The notes beneath the pieces are model-generated. The model worked only from the letters and a program-made list of their open reading frames with translations. It was not told the origin of the DNA and searched no databases. The position numbers were made by a program, and so were the translations under genes. Below, in pieces: positions 1 through 7,636 of a DNA stretch of 36,015 nucleotides (its first letter is position 1; every line of letters begins with the position of its first letter). Source of the stretch: an uncultured Collinsella sp. (GTDB taxonomy: Bacteria; Actinomycetota; Coriobacteriia; Coriobacteriales; Coriobacteriaceae). The DNA is taken from positions 1-36,015 of the forward strand of contig CAJLUE010000010.1 in NCBI GenBank assembly GCA_905209765.1. The letters run 5' to 3'.

Positions 1-449
1 ATATCCAGCAGAACCTTGCCGGCAAGATCGTGGTCTTTGCCCTGGGCACCAACGGTTTGGTAACGGACGCCCAGGTCGACGCGATCATGGCCGACGCCGG
101 CGAGCAGCGCATTGTCGTGTTTGTAAACACGCGTAGCCCGCAGCCGTGGGTCGGGTCCACGAACCAGGCCATCGCCAACGCCGCAACGCGCTACAAGAAT
201 GTACGCGTTATCGACTGGTACGGGTACAGCGCCAACCGCAACGACCTGTTTGACGGCGACGGCACGCACCTGTCGGCCACCGGCGTGGCCGAGTACCTCA
301 ATCTCATCCACGATGCGGTCAAGAAAGACCTGCCCGTGCACCCCGAGGACCACGTCAACGATCCGCAACCGGCAGCCGTCAAGTCCGCCGGCGACGCACT
401 CGTCAATGCCCTCGCCTACAAGCCACACAAGCTCGGTGACGACAAGTAA
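1..449 (+). CDS. C-terminal part of SGNH-hydrolase-domain protein (probably acyltransferase-3/OatA-like), cut by window edge
   Basis: The reading frame is open from base 3 and stops with TAA at 447-449, so the gene begins outside the window. What remains is the end of an SGNH/GDSL hydrolase fold. A GTNG motif near the left edge fits block III. A DGDGTHLS motif followed by a helix (TGVAEYLNLI) fits block V, which carries the catalytic Asp and His. In actinobacteria and Firmicutes this domain is often the extracellular C-terminal part of membrane acyltransferases that O-acetylate peptidoglycan or surface polysaccharide. The membrane part is not visible, so that architecture is inferred. The last 50 residues after the SGNH core are charged and look like a short tail. 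The gene converges on the Nramp-type gene, with a terminator hairpin between them. Confidence 0.75.
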   Translation, partial: IQQNLAGKIVVFALGTNGLVTDAQVDAIMADAGEQRIVVFVNTRSPQPWVGSTNQAIANAATRYKNVRVIDWYGYSANRNDLFDGDGTHLSATGVAEYLNLIHDAVKKDLPVHPEDHVNDPQPAAVKSAGDALVNALAYKPHKLGDDK

Positions 450-528
450 CGCGCAGCCAAATCTGCTTACACCCGCAGCAAACAACCCAAAATCGCTCTT
501 TTCGAGCCGACTCCGAGAGGCCGTGGGC

Positions 529-565
529 AAAAAAACAGGCCGCAGCCCATGGCGGCGACCTGTTT
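529..565 (-). terminator. Rho-independent terminator of the MgtE-like/Nramp operon
   Basis: Arms AAACAGG (533-539) and CCTGTTT (559-565) enclose an inner CCGC/GCGG stem. Read on the minus strand, the hairpin is followed by a run of seven T (529-535). It lies 18 nt after the Nramp-type stop codon. The plus-strand side lacks a clean T run, so it mainly serves the minus-strand operon. Confidence 0.8.
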
Positions 566-582
566 AGAGTCCAAAAGAATCG

Positions 583-1845
583 CTACGCGCTGTAGCCCAT
601 CGCCTGCAGCACAAACATGACGACCGTCAGCACCGTAATCACACCGATAGTCGCCCACGTGAGCACATTCCACACGCGGCCGTTGCGGTTGGCGCCCATA
701 ATGTGTCGATCAGCGGCAATAAGCACCTGGAACACCAAAACCACGGGCAACAGCACGCCGTTGATGACCTGCGAGGTCATCATAATCTGGAACAGGTCGA
801 CGCCGGGCATGAGCACCAGCACGGCAGAGATGCCAATGATGGCCGTAATGATGCCGCGGTAGACCGGGGCCTCGTCCCAGCTGCGATCGGCACCGCGCTC
901 CCAGCCAAATGCCTCGCAGATAGCACTGGACGTAACGCCCGGCAGCACACAGGCAGCCAAGAAGCTCGCCGCGACCAGGCCCGAGGCAAACAGCACCGTG
1001 GACCACTGGCCCGCGATGGGCTCCAACGCGCGGGCGGCGTCGGCAGCATCGCTGATCTGAATACCCGCGGGGAACAGTACCGTACCGGTCGTGATGATAA
1101 TAAAGCCAGCAATGACATCGGCGGCGATCGAGCCGCTCACGGTGTCGATACGCTGCAGCACGATATCGTCCTCGCCCGCATTCTTATCGACCACGTTGTT
1201 CTGTGCCAAGAAAATCATCCACGGCGCGATGGTGGTACCGATCGTTGCGACCACAAGCGACACGTAGCTGGGGTCATTTTGGATGTTGGGCACAGCCAGG
1301 TCGACCGCCACCTCGCCCCAGCTGGGACCAGCCATAAATGCAGCGACAATGTAGGTCACAAACACGCAGCTCACCAGCAGCAGAATCTTCTCGATGCGCT
1401 GGAAGCTACCCGACATGGTAAGCATCCAAACCAGCAGCGCCACGAGCGGCACCGAAATGCTCGCCGGCACGCCAAAGAGGGCAAGGCCGCTCGCGATACC
1501 CGCAAACTCCGAGATGGTAACGGCCGTGTTGGCGATCAGCAGCGCTGCCATGGCCAGCACGCTCCTGCGCACGCCAAAGCGCTCGCGGATGAGCGAGGCC
1601 AAGCCCTTGCCTGTGACGCAGCCACAACGCGCCGCAGTCTCCTGCGTCACGATAAGCAGCACGGTCATGACAGGAAGCATCCACAGCATCTTATAGCCAT
1701 AGCTGGCACCGGCGCTGGAATACGTGGCGATGCCACCGGCGTCATTGCCCGAAAGCGCCGCCAGAAGGCCAGGGCCCATGGCGCCAAAGATGGCCGCGAT
1801 GGTCAGCTTTTGCTTGGCGCTCGCCTTTTGCTTCGTGTTTTGCAC
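583..1845 (-). CDS. Nramp-related metal transporter, NRMT (magnesium-type) subgroup of SLC11
   Basis: This is a polytopic membrane protein of about 420 residues with the LeuT-like SLC11 pattern of about 11 helices. Helix 1 reads GPGLLAALSGNDAGGIATYS, so the classical Nramp DPGN motif is DAGG (about 35-38). Helix 6 reads TTIAPWMIF, so the classical MPH motif is APW (about 207-209). Loss of the metal-binding Asn and Met, replaced by Gly and Ala, is the hallmark reported for NRMT proteins, which move Mg2+ and Mn2+ as partly hydrated ions; one was characterised from Eggerthella lenta, also a coriobacterium. An upstream ATG at 1908 is in frame, but the GTG at 1845 is preferred: it follows a GGTGG ribosome site and lies 8 nt after the stop of the upstream MgtE-like gene. 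The two are therefore an operon. Substrate is inferred from motifs. Confidence 0.85.
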   Translation of the reverse strand: MQNTKQKASAKQKLTIAAIFGAMGPGLLAALSGNDAGGIATYSSAGASYGYKMLWMLPVMTVLLIVTQETAARCGCVTGKGLASLIRERFGVRRSVLAMAALLIANTAVTISEFAGIASGLALFGVPASISVPLVALLVWMLTMSGSFQRIEKILLLVSCVFVTYIVAAFMAGPSWGEVAVDLAVPNIQNDPSYVSLVVATIGTTIAPWMIFLAQNNVVDKNAGEDDIVLQRIDTVSGSIAADVIAGFIIITTGTVLFPAGIQISDAADAARALEPIAGQWSTVLFASGLVAASFLAACVLPGVTSSAICEAFGWERGADRSWDEAPVYRGIITAIIGISAVLVLMPGVDLFQIMMTSQVINGVLLPVVLVFQVLIAADRHIMGANRNGRVWNVLTWATIGVITVLTVVMFVLQAMGYSA

Positions 1846-1853
1846 GCGACCAC

Positions 1854-3698
1854 CTACCCCATGACCGACATGGTGAGCAGCACTGCGGCGATGCAGTACG
1901 CCACGCATGAGATCATGACGGCAATGACGTTCATGGCGGTACCCGACGTATTGAGATCGTGCTCGTCACGCCAGAACAGCACCATCAGGTAAATCACGGC
2001 GCTCATGTTGCCAATCAGACAAACGATGGCCGCAATGTTAAAGCAGCCGGTAAAGAGCTGCTCTTCAAACATGGGCGCGTCGAGGAATGCGGCGGTGCGC
2101 ACCAGCTGGGCGCACAGGTAGGTCACGAGCGACAGGATCAGGCCCATGCCCGTGCTCTGGAAGAAGAACCCCAAATACGGCTTGGGCTCATCGTCATGGC
2201 CGTCGTACTCCAGGAAGTAGTTCTTGACGAACGACACCATACGCGAGGCCGCCAGCAACACGAGCGGCATGGCGCACATGGGGAACACCACCAGATGCGC
2301 GGAGCCCAGCGCTGTCCCCAGCACTGTTGCCATGATGCACGAGGCAATACCCCACACGACAACCCAGTACTGGCGATGCACAAACCAGCTGAGCACATTC
2401 GTCGAGTCGTCGGACGCGCTATCGCCCGAGCCGACGCCTGCGATCTGCAGGTCCTCCTGGTGCTCCTCGGCGATAACGTCCATGGCGTCGTCAAAGGTCA
2501 CGATACCCAAGATGTGACGGTTCTCGTCGCAAACGGGGATGGCAACCAGGTCGTACTTGGTCATCTCGTCCGTTACGTCTTCCTGGTCATCGTCGGGCGA
2601 CACATAAACCAGGTCGCGATAGGCCAGCTGACCCAGCGTGGCGTCGCGGTCGGCGACGATCAGCGTGCGCAGCGAAAGCACGCCGGTGAGCATGCCGCTC
2701 GGGTCCTCGGTATAGACGTAGTAGACGCTCTCGAAGTCCTCGTCGAGCTTGCGGATCGCCTCGATGGCGTCAGCGACCGTCGCCGTGGCAGGCAGGGAGA
2801 CAAACTCCGAGGTCATGATGCGGCCGGCGGTGTTGTCCTCATAGCCCAGCAGGTTACGAATCGCCTTCTCCTCCTGAACGCCCATCAGGCGCAGAAGCTT
2901 CTCGGCCTTCTCGTAATCGAGCTCGTCGATCAGGTCGGCGGCGTCGTCCGGATCCATCATGGCCAGCATCGACGATGCGTCCGTATCGGACAGGCCCTCA
3001 AGCATCTCGGTCATAAGCTCGTCGTCATCGAACTCCGAGATGGCCTCGGCGGCCTGGGCAGTGTCGAGCTGCGCGAACACCTGCGCACGCAGGCGCGGGT
3101 CGAGCTGCTCGATAATGTCGGCAATGTCAGCAGGATGCAGCTCGCCAAGCGTCTTGTGCGACACCGAAAGCTGGATGTTCTTAGTCGAACGGTCGAGCAG
3201 GTCCATGTAGGACCAGGCGATGATGTCCTCGCCGAGCGGTTTGCCCAGGTGCTTCATAAAGCTCTCGACGACATGCTCGAGTGCGGGGCTGATCGCGCGC
3301 AGCAGACCGCGGGCACCAACTTCGGCACCCAGCAGGCGCAGCTGATTTTCGCCCGACATGGAAAACTTGATGTCGTTTACGCGCACGACCTTCATACCCT
3401 GCGTGTCGACAATCTGTTTGTTGAGCACGTCGCGGGCGAGCAAGAGTTCGGTCGGTTGCAGGTACGAAAAACGGATTTCGGTGGCCGGCGACTTAAGGTG
3501 TACGCCCGTCTCGTCGATACGGTCGACCCATTTGCGCCAGCTGATCATAAACGGCGTCTTGCCGGGTCCTCGGAACGCGAGCGACGTCACGTGTGGAAAA
3601 ACTTCGCCGGTAGCAATGCCAAAATCGTTCACAACGCCGAGCTTTTCGCCATCGACGTCCAAGACCGGCAGTTTGAGCATCTCACTCAGATAATTCAC
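1854..3698 (-). CDS. MgtE-like membrane protein with PRC-barrel, MgtE-N and CBS domains
   Basis: This 614-residue protein starts at GTG 3698 behind a GGGGAG site. Residues about 1-155 look like two PRC-barrel segments. Residues about 185-285 are an MgtE N-terminal helical domain (HPADIADIIEQLD, then repeated acidic helices). Residues about 290-410 are a CBS pair (GRIMTSEFVSLP; VAIPVCDENRHILGIVTFDD). About five membrane helices follow from 443 to 612. The cytosolic half is the Mg2+-sensing module of MgtE channels. The membrane half is divergent: the GGNAGTQ-type motif of true MgtE is not visible, and only GNMSAV stands at a comparable place. It may be a divergent Mg2+ channel or a sensor partner of the NRMT-type transporter encoded 8 nt downstream. 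Family membership is clear; transport by this protein itself is not. Confidence 0.85.
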   Translation of the reverse strand: MNYLSEMLKLPVLDVDGEKLGVVNDFGIATGEVFPHVTSLAFRGPGKTPFMISWRKWVDRIDETGVHLKSPATEIRFSYLQPTELLLARDVLNKQIVDTQGMKVVRVNDIKFSMSGENQLRLLGAEVGARGLLRAISPALEHVVESFMKHLGKPLGEDIIAWSYMDLLDRSTKNIQLSVSHKTLGELHPADIADIIEQLDPRLRAQVFAQLDTAQAAEAISEFDDDELMTEMLEGLSDTDASSMLAMMDPDDAADLIDELDYEKAEKLLRLMGVQEEKAIRNLLGYEDNTAGRIMTSEFVSLPATATVADAIEAIRKLDEDFESVYYVYTEDPSGMLTGVLSLRTLIVADRDATLGQLAYRDLVYVSPDDDQEDVTDEMTKYDLVAIPVCDENRHILGIVTFDDAMDVIAEEHQEDLQIAGVGSGDSASDDSTNVLSWFVHRQYWVVVWGIASCIMATVLGTALGSAHLVVFPMCAMPLVLLAASRMVSFVKNYFLEYDGHDDEPKPYLGFFFQSTGMGLILSLVTYLCAQLVRTAAFLDAPMFEEQLFTGCFNIAAIVCLIGNMSAVIYLMVLFWRDEHDLNTSGTAMNVIAVMISCVAYCIAAVLLTMSVMG

Positions 3699-3993
3699 TG
3701 GTGCTCCCCATCATTATCCCTTCGGACTGCGGCCATGCCGGCACGCCGTCCGTGGACTTTTAGATATGTATACGCATGCGCGGGCGGCACGCCGCTCGGC
3801 GCTCACACCCCGTGCATGCGCAAGAAGCACCTGCAAGGGGTCATCGACTGTATGGTCGAGGTTTGGATTTCACCTGCAACCTTTCTCTTGACCCTTGTTA
3901 TCCGCAGTAACTATAGCATCAGCATCGCGCCGTGGCGCCAAATTTATGCTCCAAACATCGCAGGCATACCAAACGCTGACGCATCCGTGACAT
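3699..3993 (-). promoter_or_regulatory. Long leader of the MgtE-like/NRMT operon with strong hairpin
   Basis: This 295-nt gene-free stretch precedes the operon. On the minus strand a TATAGT -10 candidate lies at 3910-3915, which would leave an untranslated leader of about 200 nt; no good -35 was found. Inside the leader, 3773-3784 pairs with 3809-3820 (11 of 12 bases, GC rich), with further GC-rich pairing in the loop. The sequence TTGCAGGTG occurs twice upstream of it. I looked for the conserved blocks of the M-box magnesium riboswitch and did not find them. The leader could be a metal-responsive attenuator of unidentified class, or simply a structured UTR. Confidence 0.35.
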
Positions 3994-4020
3994 AGTCATT
4001 GGGGACATTCTTAAACGACT
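3994..4020. repeat. 27-nt stop-codon palindrome, copy 1
   Basis: The arms AGTCATT (3994-4000) and AACGACT (4014-4020) differ by one base and enclose a 13-nt loop, GGGGACATTCTTA. The end of the palindrome supplies part of the TAG stop of the NodB-like gene (4019-4021). Two further copies of the same length and layout occur at 12494 and 16003, also at gene ends. Confidence 0.8.
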
Positions 4021-5425
4021 AGTCTGTGGTGTCGTCATTTTCGGCGAGCTGGGGGAACACGGCGTTTTTGGGCATGGTGACCTTCGTCAGCGAGGTGAGC
4101 TTTTTTCTCAGCGATGTATCCGTCTTGACCAGATCGCTCAATGTCACGATTTTGTAGCCGTCGGCAATAAGCCCGTCGATAATCTGCGGCAGCGCCTCAA
4201 GCGTCTGCTCGGCACATTCATCGTTATCGGTCAGCAGCACAATGTTGCCCGGCGTCACCGAATCGAGCACCGTCGAGACCTGCTCGTCGGCACCGTTGAG
4301 CAGCCAGTCGCCCGAATCGATATTCCACGAGACCACGGCAGACACCAAGTCCATCGCATCAATCCAGTTTTGCTCGTCAAAGGCTGCGTAGGGAGCACGC
4401 AAAAGCATCGTCGACGTTCCGGTCGCGGACTTGATCGCCTCAGTGCCCTTCGAAACCTGCTCGCGCACCGCATCGCGGTCCTGGCCCTTGAGCGATTCGT
4501 CTCGGTAACTGTTGGAGCCGACCTCGCAGCCAGCATCGACAATCGCCTTGGCCGTGGCGGGCGAGGCCTCGGCCGCATCGCCCGACAGAAAGAACGTTGC
4601 GGTGACGCCCTTTTCCTTGAGCACCTGCAAGATCTGCTTGGTCGCTCCGCTCGGGCCCTCATCAAACGTCAGCGCTACGTACTTTTCGTTGCCCTTGGGC
4701 GCCACGCTCGCGCACTCGACCACGCAATCGGTGGCGGGCACGACCTCGCCGCGATCCTGCGTCTTACCCGATTGCTCGCCGACCCACACCTCAGAGCGAC
4801 CCTGGATACCCCACGTCTTGACGTACTCGATGGCACCCGTGCCCTCGACCTTGAGCTTGGGCTCGATAACCGTCGCCTGGACCTCGTGCTTCTCATACGT
4901 GTCGCGGCCGTCCTTGACCGTCACCTTCTCGCCGCCCGTAAGCTCGCGGCTTTTCCACTTGCCCTGTTTTATGCGCTTGCCGTCCACCTTTACCGACAGC
5001 TTTTCGCCGCCATGGCGGGTCAGCACGCTGTCGTCAACGGCCAGCAGATCCCCGGCGTCGTAGGTATCGGTCAGATCCTGGTCGTCGATGAGATTTTGCA
5101 GCGTAGAGCCGACGCGCACTGCAGTCTCCTGGCCGTTGAGGACGACATCCACGCTGCGGTTGACGTAGCCCACAACGGCGGCGACAAACAGCACGAGCGC
5201 GCAGCCCACGGCGATGAGCGCATAGGGCAGGCGAGACGGACGACGGGGCGTGCGGCCGTTGCCGATGCGAGCGCTTCGGTCGCTAAAGCCGCGGCTATGG
5301 TTGAGATACATCGCGCCGGGCTTACGGTGACGCTTGCGCTGACCGCTGGGCAACTGCCCCAGATCGCGGCGCGCCGTCGGACGCGCGCCCGGGCGTCCGT
5401 GTGAATATGATCCGTTTTGGCGCAT
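4019..5425 (-). CDS. Membrane-anchored NodB-like polysaccharide deacetylase homologue, probably catalytically inactive
   Basis: The protein has 468 residues; ATG 5425 follows a GGGGGAGGG ribosome site. A basic cytoplasmic N-terminus (1-66) leads into one membrane helix (about 67-87). Residues about 92-150 resemble a DUF348/G5-like extracytoplasmic module, and a NodB fold spans about 245-435. In carbohydrate esterase family 4, NodB proteins remove N- or O-acetyl groups from peptidoglycan or surface glycans, using an Asp-His-His metal site. Here TFDDGP reads TFDEGP (253-258), the HxxxH metal motif reads NSYRD (305-309, both His lost), and the late catalytic His in the LLHDG-type motif is Thr (LLTDN, 397-401). 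The fold motifs RAPY (343-346) and NIDSGDW remain. It may therefore bind glycan or act by another mechanism. The gene ends inside a 27-nt palindrome. Confidence 0.85.
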   Translation of the reverse strand: MRQNGSYSHGRPGARPTARRDLGQLPSGQRKRHRKPGAMYLNHSRGFSDRSARIGNGRTPRRPSRLPYALIAVGCALVLFVAAVVGYVNRSVDVVLNGQETAVRVGSTLQNLIDDQDLTDTYDAGDLLAVDDSVLTRHGGEKLSVKVDGKRIKQGKWKSRELTGGEKVTVKDGRDTYEKHEVQATVIEPKLKVEGTGAIEYVKTWGIQGRSEVWVGEQSGKTQDRGEVVPATDCVVECASVAPKGNEKYVALTFDEGPSGATKQILQVLKEKGVTATFFLSGDAAEASPATAKAIVDAGCEVGSNSYRDESLKGQDRDAVREQVSKGTEAIKSATGTSTMLLRAPYAAFDEQNWIDAMDLVSAVVSWNIDSGDWLLNGADEQVSTVLDSVTPGNIVLLTDNDECAEQTLEALPQIIDGLIADGYKIVTLSDLVKTDTSLRKKLTSLTKVTMPKNAVFPQLAENDDTTD

Positions 5426-5446
5426 GTGCCCTCCCCCATAAACGCA

Positions 5447-5476
5447 GCAAGCCGGAGCAACAGGTCTCCGGCTTGC
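5447..5476 (-). terminator. Hairpin between YtxH/PRC operon and NodB-like gene
   Basis: The arms GCAAGCCGGAG (5447-5457) and CTCCGGCTTGC (5466-5476) form a perfect 11-bp stem with an 8-nt loop. It lies just after the PRC-barrel gene stop, reading leftward. The following tract (TGCGTTTAT on the minus strand) is only weakly T rich, so termination may be partial. Confidence 0.65.
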
Positions 5477-5497
5477 CTCCCATCATTTGGAACGTCG

Positions 5498-6253
5498 CTA
5501 TTTACTAGCTTTTGACGAGCCCCCGCTCGCCTTTTGATATTCGTCCTTAAAGGCCTTGAACATACCGCGCGTCTTGCCGAGCTGCTTGCCCAGTGCGCGG
5601 CTGCCTTTGTCCACGGCGACCGAACCCTTGTCATCGAGCACCTTGGCGCCCTTCTTGACCTTATCGCCCACCACGACGCTTGCCTCGGCAGCCTTTGCAG
5701 CGACGCCGCCCGAATACCCGATTGACTTGACCTCGTCCGAAACGATCATCGCGCCGTCTGCATAACCGCGCAGCATCGTCGGCGGCATCTGCGTGTCGCC
5801 CACCAGCACACTCGAGGCGGTGCCGGCGGTCACATAGAACGACTGCACAATACCCGAACGCGGCTTGAACTCCACATCCGAGCAATAGCCCACGACATCG
5901 CCCGACTCCGTGCGCACGTCCATGCCAACCCAGATAATGCAATCGTCCAGGTTGATGTCGAGGCGCTTGGCCGCAGCGGCATCGTAGGTGCCCTTGACGT
6001 CATCAACCGCGATGGCGCCCTCGTAGACGCCAATGGCATCGAGCGCCACAAATCGGTCGGGGCGCTCGATCATGCCCGCGATATCGGACTGGCGAACCAT
6101 AAAGCCCACCACACGCGTACCGCCCGGGGTAAAGACCGGAAAGTGAATCTTGCCGAGCTTTTTAGGGCTGCGCGGCGTGCCGTCCTTTTTGGTGCGCTTA
6201 TCCTCGGTAGGCTTGCGATAGATCTTGGCGCCGACAAAATCCCCGGCGCGCAT
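5498..6253 (-). CDS. PRC-barrel domain protein
   Basis: This is a 251-residue soluble protein without signal peptide or membrane helix. The N-terminal half contains two stretches typical of PRC-barrel folds (KIHFPVFTPGGTRVVGFMV at about 35-53, and GDVVGYCSDVEFKPRSGIV at about 117-135), each describing a short beta barrel. The last 60 residues are Lys-, Ala- and Gly-rich and look disordered. PRC barrels are found in RimM, photosynthetic reaction centre H subunits and envelope or sporulation proteins; the exact role here is unknown. Its ATG overlaps the stop of the upstream YtxH-like gene as TAATG, so the two are translationally coupled. A stem-loop follows its stop. Confidence 0.8.
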   Translation of the reverse strand: MRAGDFVGAKIYRKPTEDKRTKKDGTPRSPKKLGKIHFPVFTPGGTRVVGFMVRQSDIAGMIERPDRFVALDAIGVYEGAIAVDDVKGTYDAAAAKRLDINLDDCIIWVGMDVRTESGDVVGYCSDVEFKPRSGIVQSFYVTAGTASSVLVGDTQMPPTMLRGYADGAMIVSDEVKSIGYSGGVAAKAAEASVVVGDKVKKGAKVLDDKGSVAVDKGSRALGKQLGKTRGMFKAFKDEYQKASGGSSKASK

Positions 6254-6648
6254 TATGCCTCGGTCGAAGGCTCCGCGGCCTCGGCGTCGGCCTCGGCGGC
6301 GTTCTCGACCACGACATCGGCGGCGGGCGTCACGTTACCGCCCGAGATGGCGTCGTTGAGTTGCTCGCGCAGCTGGTCCATGCGCTCGCGGGCAAGGTCG
6401 ACCTTGGCACGCAGGTCATCGGTCTTGGCGTCGACCATCGGGCCAAAATCGTTGACCGCGGCGCGGGCCTCCTCGGCACCGTGCTCGTAGGTGTCGCGCA
6501 TGTTATCCCAGGCGTCGTTGGCGATATCGGCAGCCATGGCGCGGGTCTCGGCGCCCGAGCGCGGAGCCAGGGCGACGCCGATGATGGCGCCGGCGGCAGC
6601 ACCGAAGAGCGCACCCGAGATAAAGTTGAAAGTCTTACCCATGTTCAT
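6253..6648 (-). CDS. YtxH-like small membrane-associated protein
   Basis: This 131-residue protein has an N-terminal Gly/Ala-rich hydrophobic helix (FISGALFGAAAGAIIGVALA, about 8-27) followed by PRSG. That is the signature of the YtxH/general-stress family, known from Bacillus and Gram-positive stress operons with no defined activity. A long amphipathic helix (about 35-105) and an acidic Ala/Glu tail follow. Two in-frame ATGs (6648 and 6642) lie behind an AGGAGAGG site; the first is used here, but the second has better spacing. A TATAAT box sits about 45 nt upstream. It forms an operon with the PRC-barrel gene. Confidence 0.8.
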   Translation of the reverse strand: MNMGKTFNFISGALFGAAAGAIIGVALAPRSGAETRAMAADIANDAWDNMRDTYEHGAEEARAAVNDFGPMVDAKTDDLRAKVDLARERMDQLREQLNDAISGGNVTPAADVVVENAAEADAEAAEPSTEA

Positions 6649-6693
6649 TCCTCTCCTGCGGGCACCTCGGCGCCCACCGTTTGAATGCTGTCC

Positions 6694-6699
6694 ATTATA
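6694..6699 (-). promoter_or_regulatory. -10 box (TATAAT) of the YtxH/PRC operon
   Basis: A perfect TATAAT lies on the minus strand 45 nt upstream of the YtxH-like start, within the 130-nt space behind the CphA-N-like gene. No convincing -35 hexamer is present at 16-18 nt spacing. Confidence 0.5.
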
Positions 6700-6778
6700 C
6701 CCGCAGCACAGCGCTTGCCGTCTTGCTCATCTGCGTACGGTAAAGGCGCAGGTACATGATGGTGATAAGCGGGTGAGC

Positions 6779-7612
6779 CTACTCCTGCGGCATGGCAGGC
6801 ATGGCCACCGTGGCGGCCGGGTCCTCGCCGGCGCCGTCAACGAGCGGCAGCGTTCCCTCGTGCGCGGGAGCAACCGGAACCGTCGCCGCGCCACCGTAGA
6901 CGGCAGCGGGGGCCTCGTGGCTTTCGGCGGTCGCGCCCTCGGTATCGATTGCCTCCTGAGGCTCGTCGTCAAAGCTCGGGACGCCCTGGGGCTCCGCGGA
7001 CTCGGGCTCGACGGTCTCCTCGGCAGGTGCCTCGTCGGCAGCCTCGGCAGGCGCCTCGCCCTCGGTCACGTCCCCGGCCTCGCCCTCGGCGTTCGCGGCG
7101 GCGACGGCCTCGTGCGGGTCCTTGCCCTCGGCCTCGGCGCGCATGCCCAGCACCAGGTTGCGCAATCCCGCAACCGTACCGTCCACATCGGGAGCGGGCT
7201 GGTCGGCATGCAGATAGGCCCAATCCATCATAAAGGTCGCCGAAGACAGCGCGCCGATGGCCAGCGCGTCGTCGGGACACGAAAGCTCGACCTCAAAGAC
7301 GCGCTCATCGTGCTCGCTTACGCGGGTGCGGCCGCACGAAATGCTGCCGGCAAGACCGGTCTCGTTCATGAGCTCGACCGTCACGTGCTCCAGCAGGTGG
7401 CAAAGCTCGGTCTGACCCATGCAGTCCTGGAACTCACGACCGGAATCGCCCAGGCACAGGTGCTTGGCAATCGCGGGCACCAGGTAGTACACGCGCGCCG
7501 TGGCCTCGATGTCCTCCGAGGTCATGAGCGGCATGCCGGGGTTCACCAGCACATGCGCGCAGATCTTGTCCTCGCTGACGGTGACCTTAAGGATGTTGAA
7601 CAGGCCTGCCAT
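6779..7612 (-). CDS. Stand-alone protein resembling the N-terminal domain of cyanophycin synthetase (HxxEH motif)
   Basis: This is a 277-residue protein. Residues 1-155 resemble the N-terminal domain of CphA: the helix LCHLLEHVTVELMNETG (about 70-86) followed by GRTR (94-97) and a beta stretch corresponds to the EHVALELQ...GRTR region of CphA. The motif HLLEH (72-76) is an HxxEH inverted-zincin-type pattern. In some CphA enzymes the N domain was reported to contain a hidden hydrolase site that trims polymer into primers. No ATP-grasp or Mur-ligase domain follows. Instead, residues about 160-277 are an acidic Ala/Glu/Pro-rich, probably disordered tail. The gene lies 24 nt downstream of the CNNM transporter gene and is probably co-transcribed. 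Domain assignment is by eye and moderately sure; function is unknown. Confidence 0.6.
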   Translation of the reverse strand: MAGLFNILKVTVSEDKICAHVLVNPGMPLMTSEDIEATARVYYLVPAIAKHLCLGDSGREFQDCMGQTELCHLLEHVTVELMNETGLAGSISCGRTRVSEHDERVFEVELSCPDDALAIGALSSATFMMDWAYLHADQPAPDVDGTVAGLRNLVLGMRAEAEGKDPHEAVAAANAEGEAGDVTEGEAPAEAADEAPAEETVEPESAEPQGVPSFDDEPQEAIDTEGATAESHEAPAAVYGGAATVPVAPAHEGTLPLVDGAGEDPAATVAMPAMPQE

Positions 7613-7636
7613 AACTCTCCCCTACTCTTCCTTGCC

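Noticed and set aside
3699..3903. M-box (ykoK) magnesium riboswitch in the leader of the MgtE-like operon
   Set aside because: A GGGTCAAGAGAA stretch recalls part of the core, but the other conserved blocks are missing and too little sequence lies upstream of it after the candidate promoter.
1959..3995. A 678-codon plus-strand open frame opposite the MgtE-like gene
   Set aside because: It is rich in His, Gln, Arg and Val with no recognisable domain, and the minus-strand frame has complete PRC/MgtE/CBS domains. It is an antisense artefact of high GC content.
5405..5420. Fourth copy of the ATGATCCGTTTT motif at the start of the NodB-like gene
   Set aside because: Only the central part matches, it lies within coding sequence, and no hairpin element follows. 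Probably chance.
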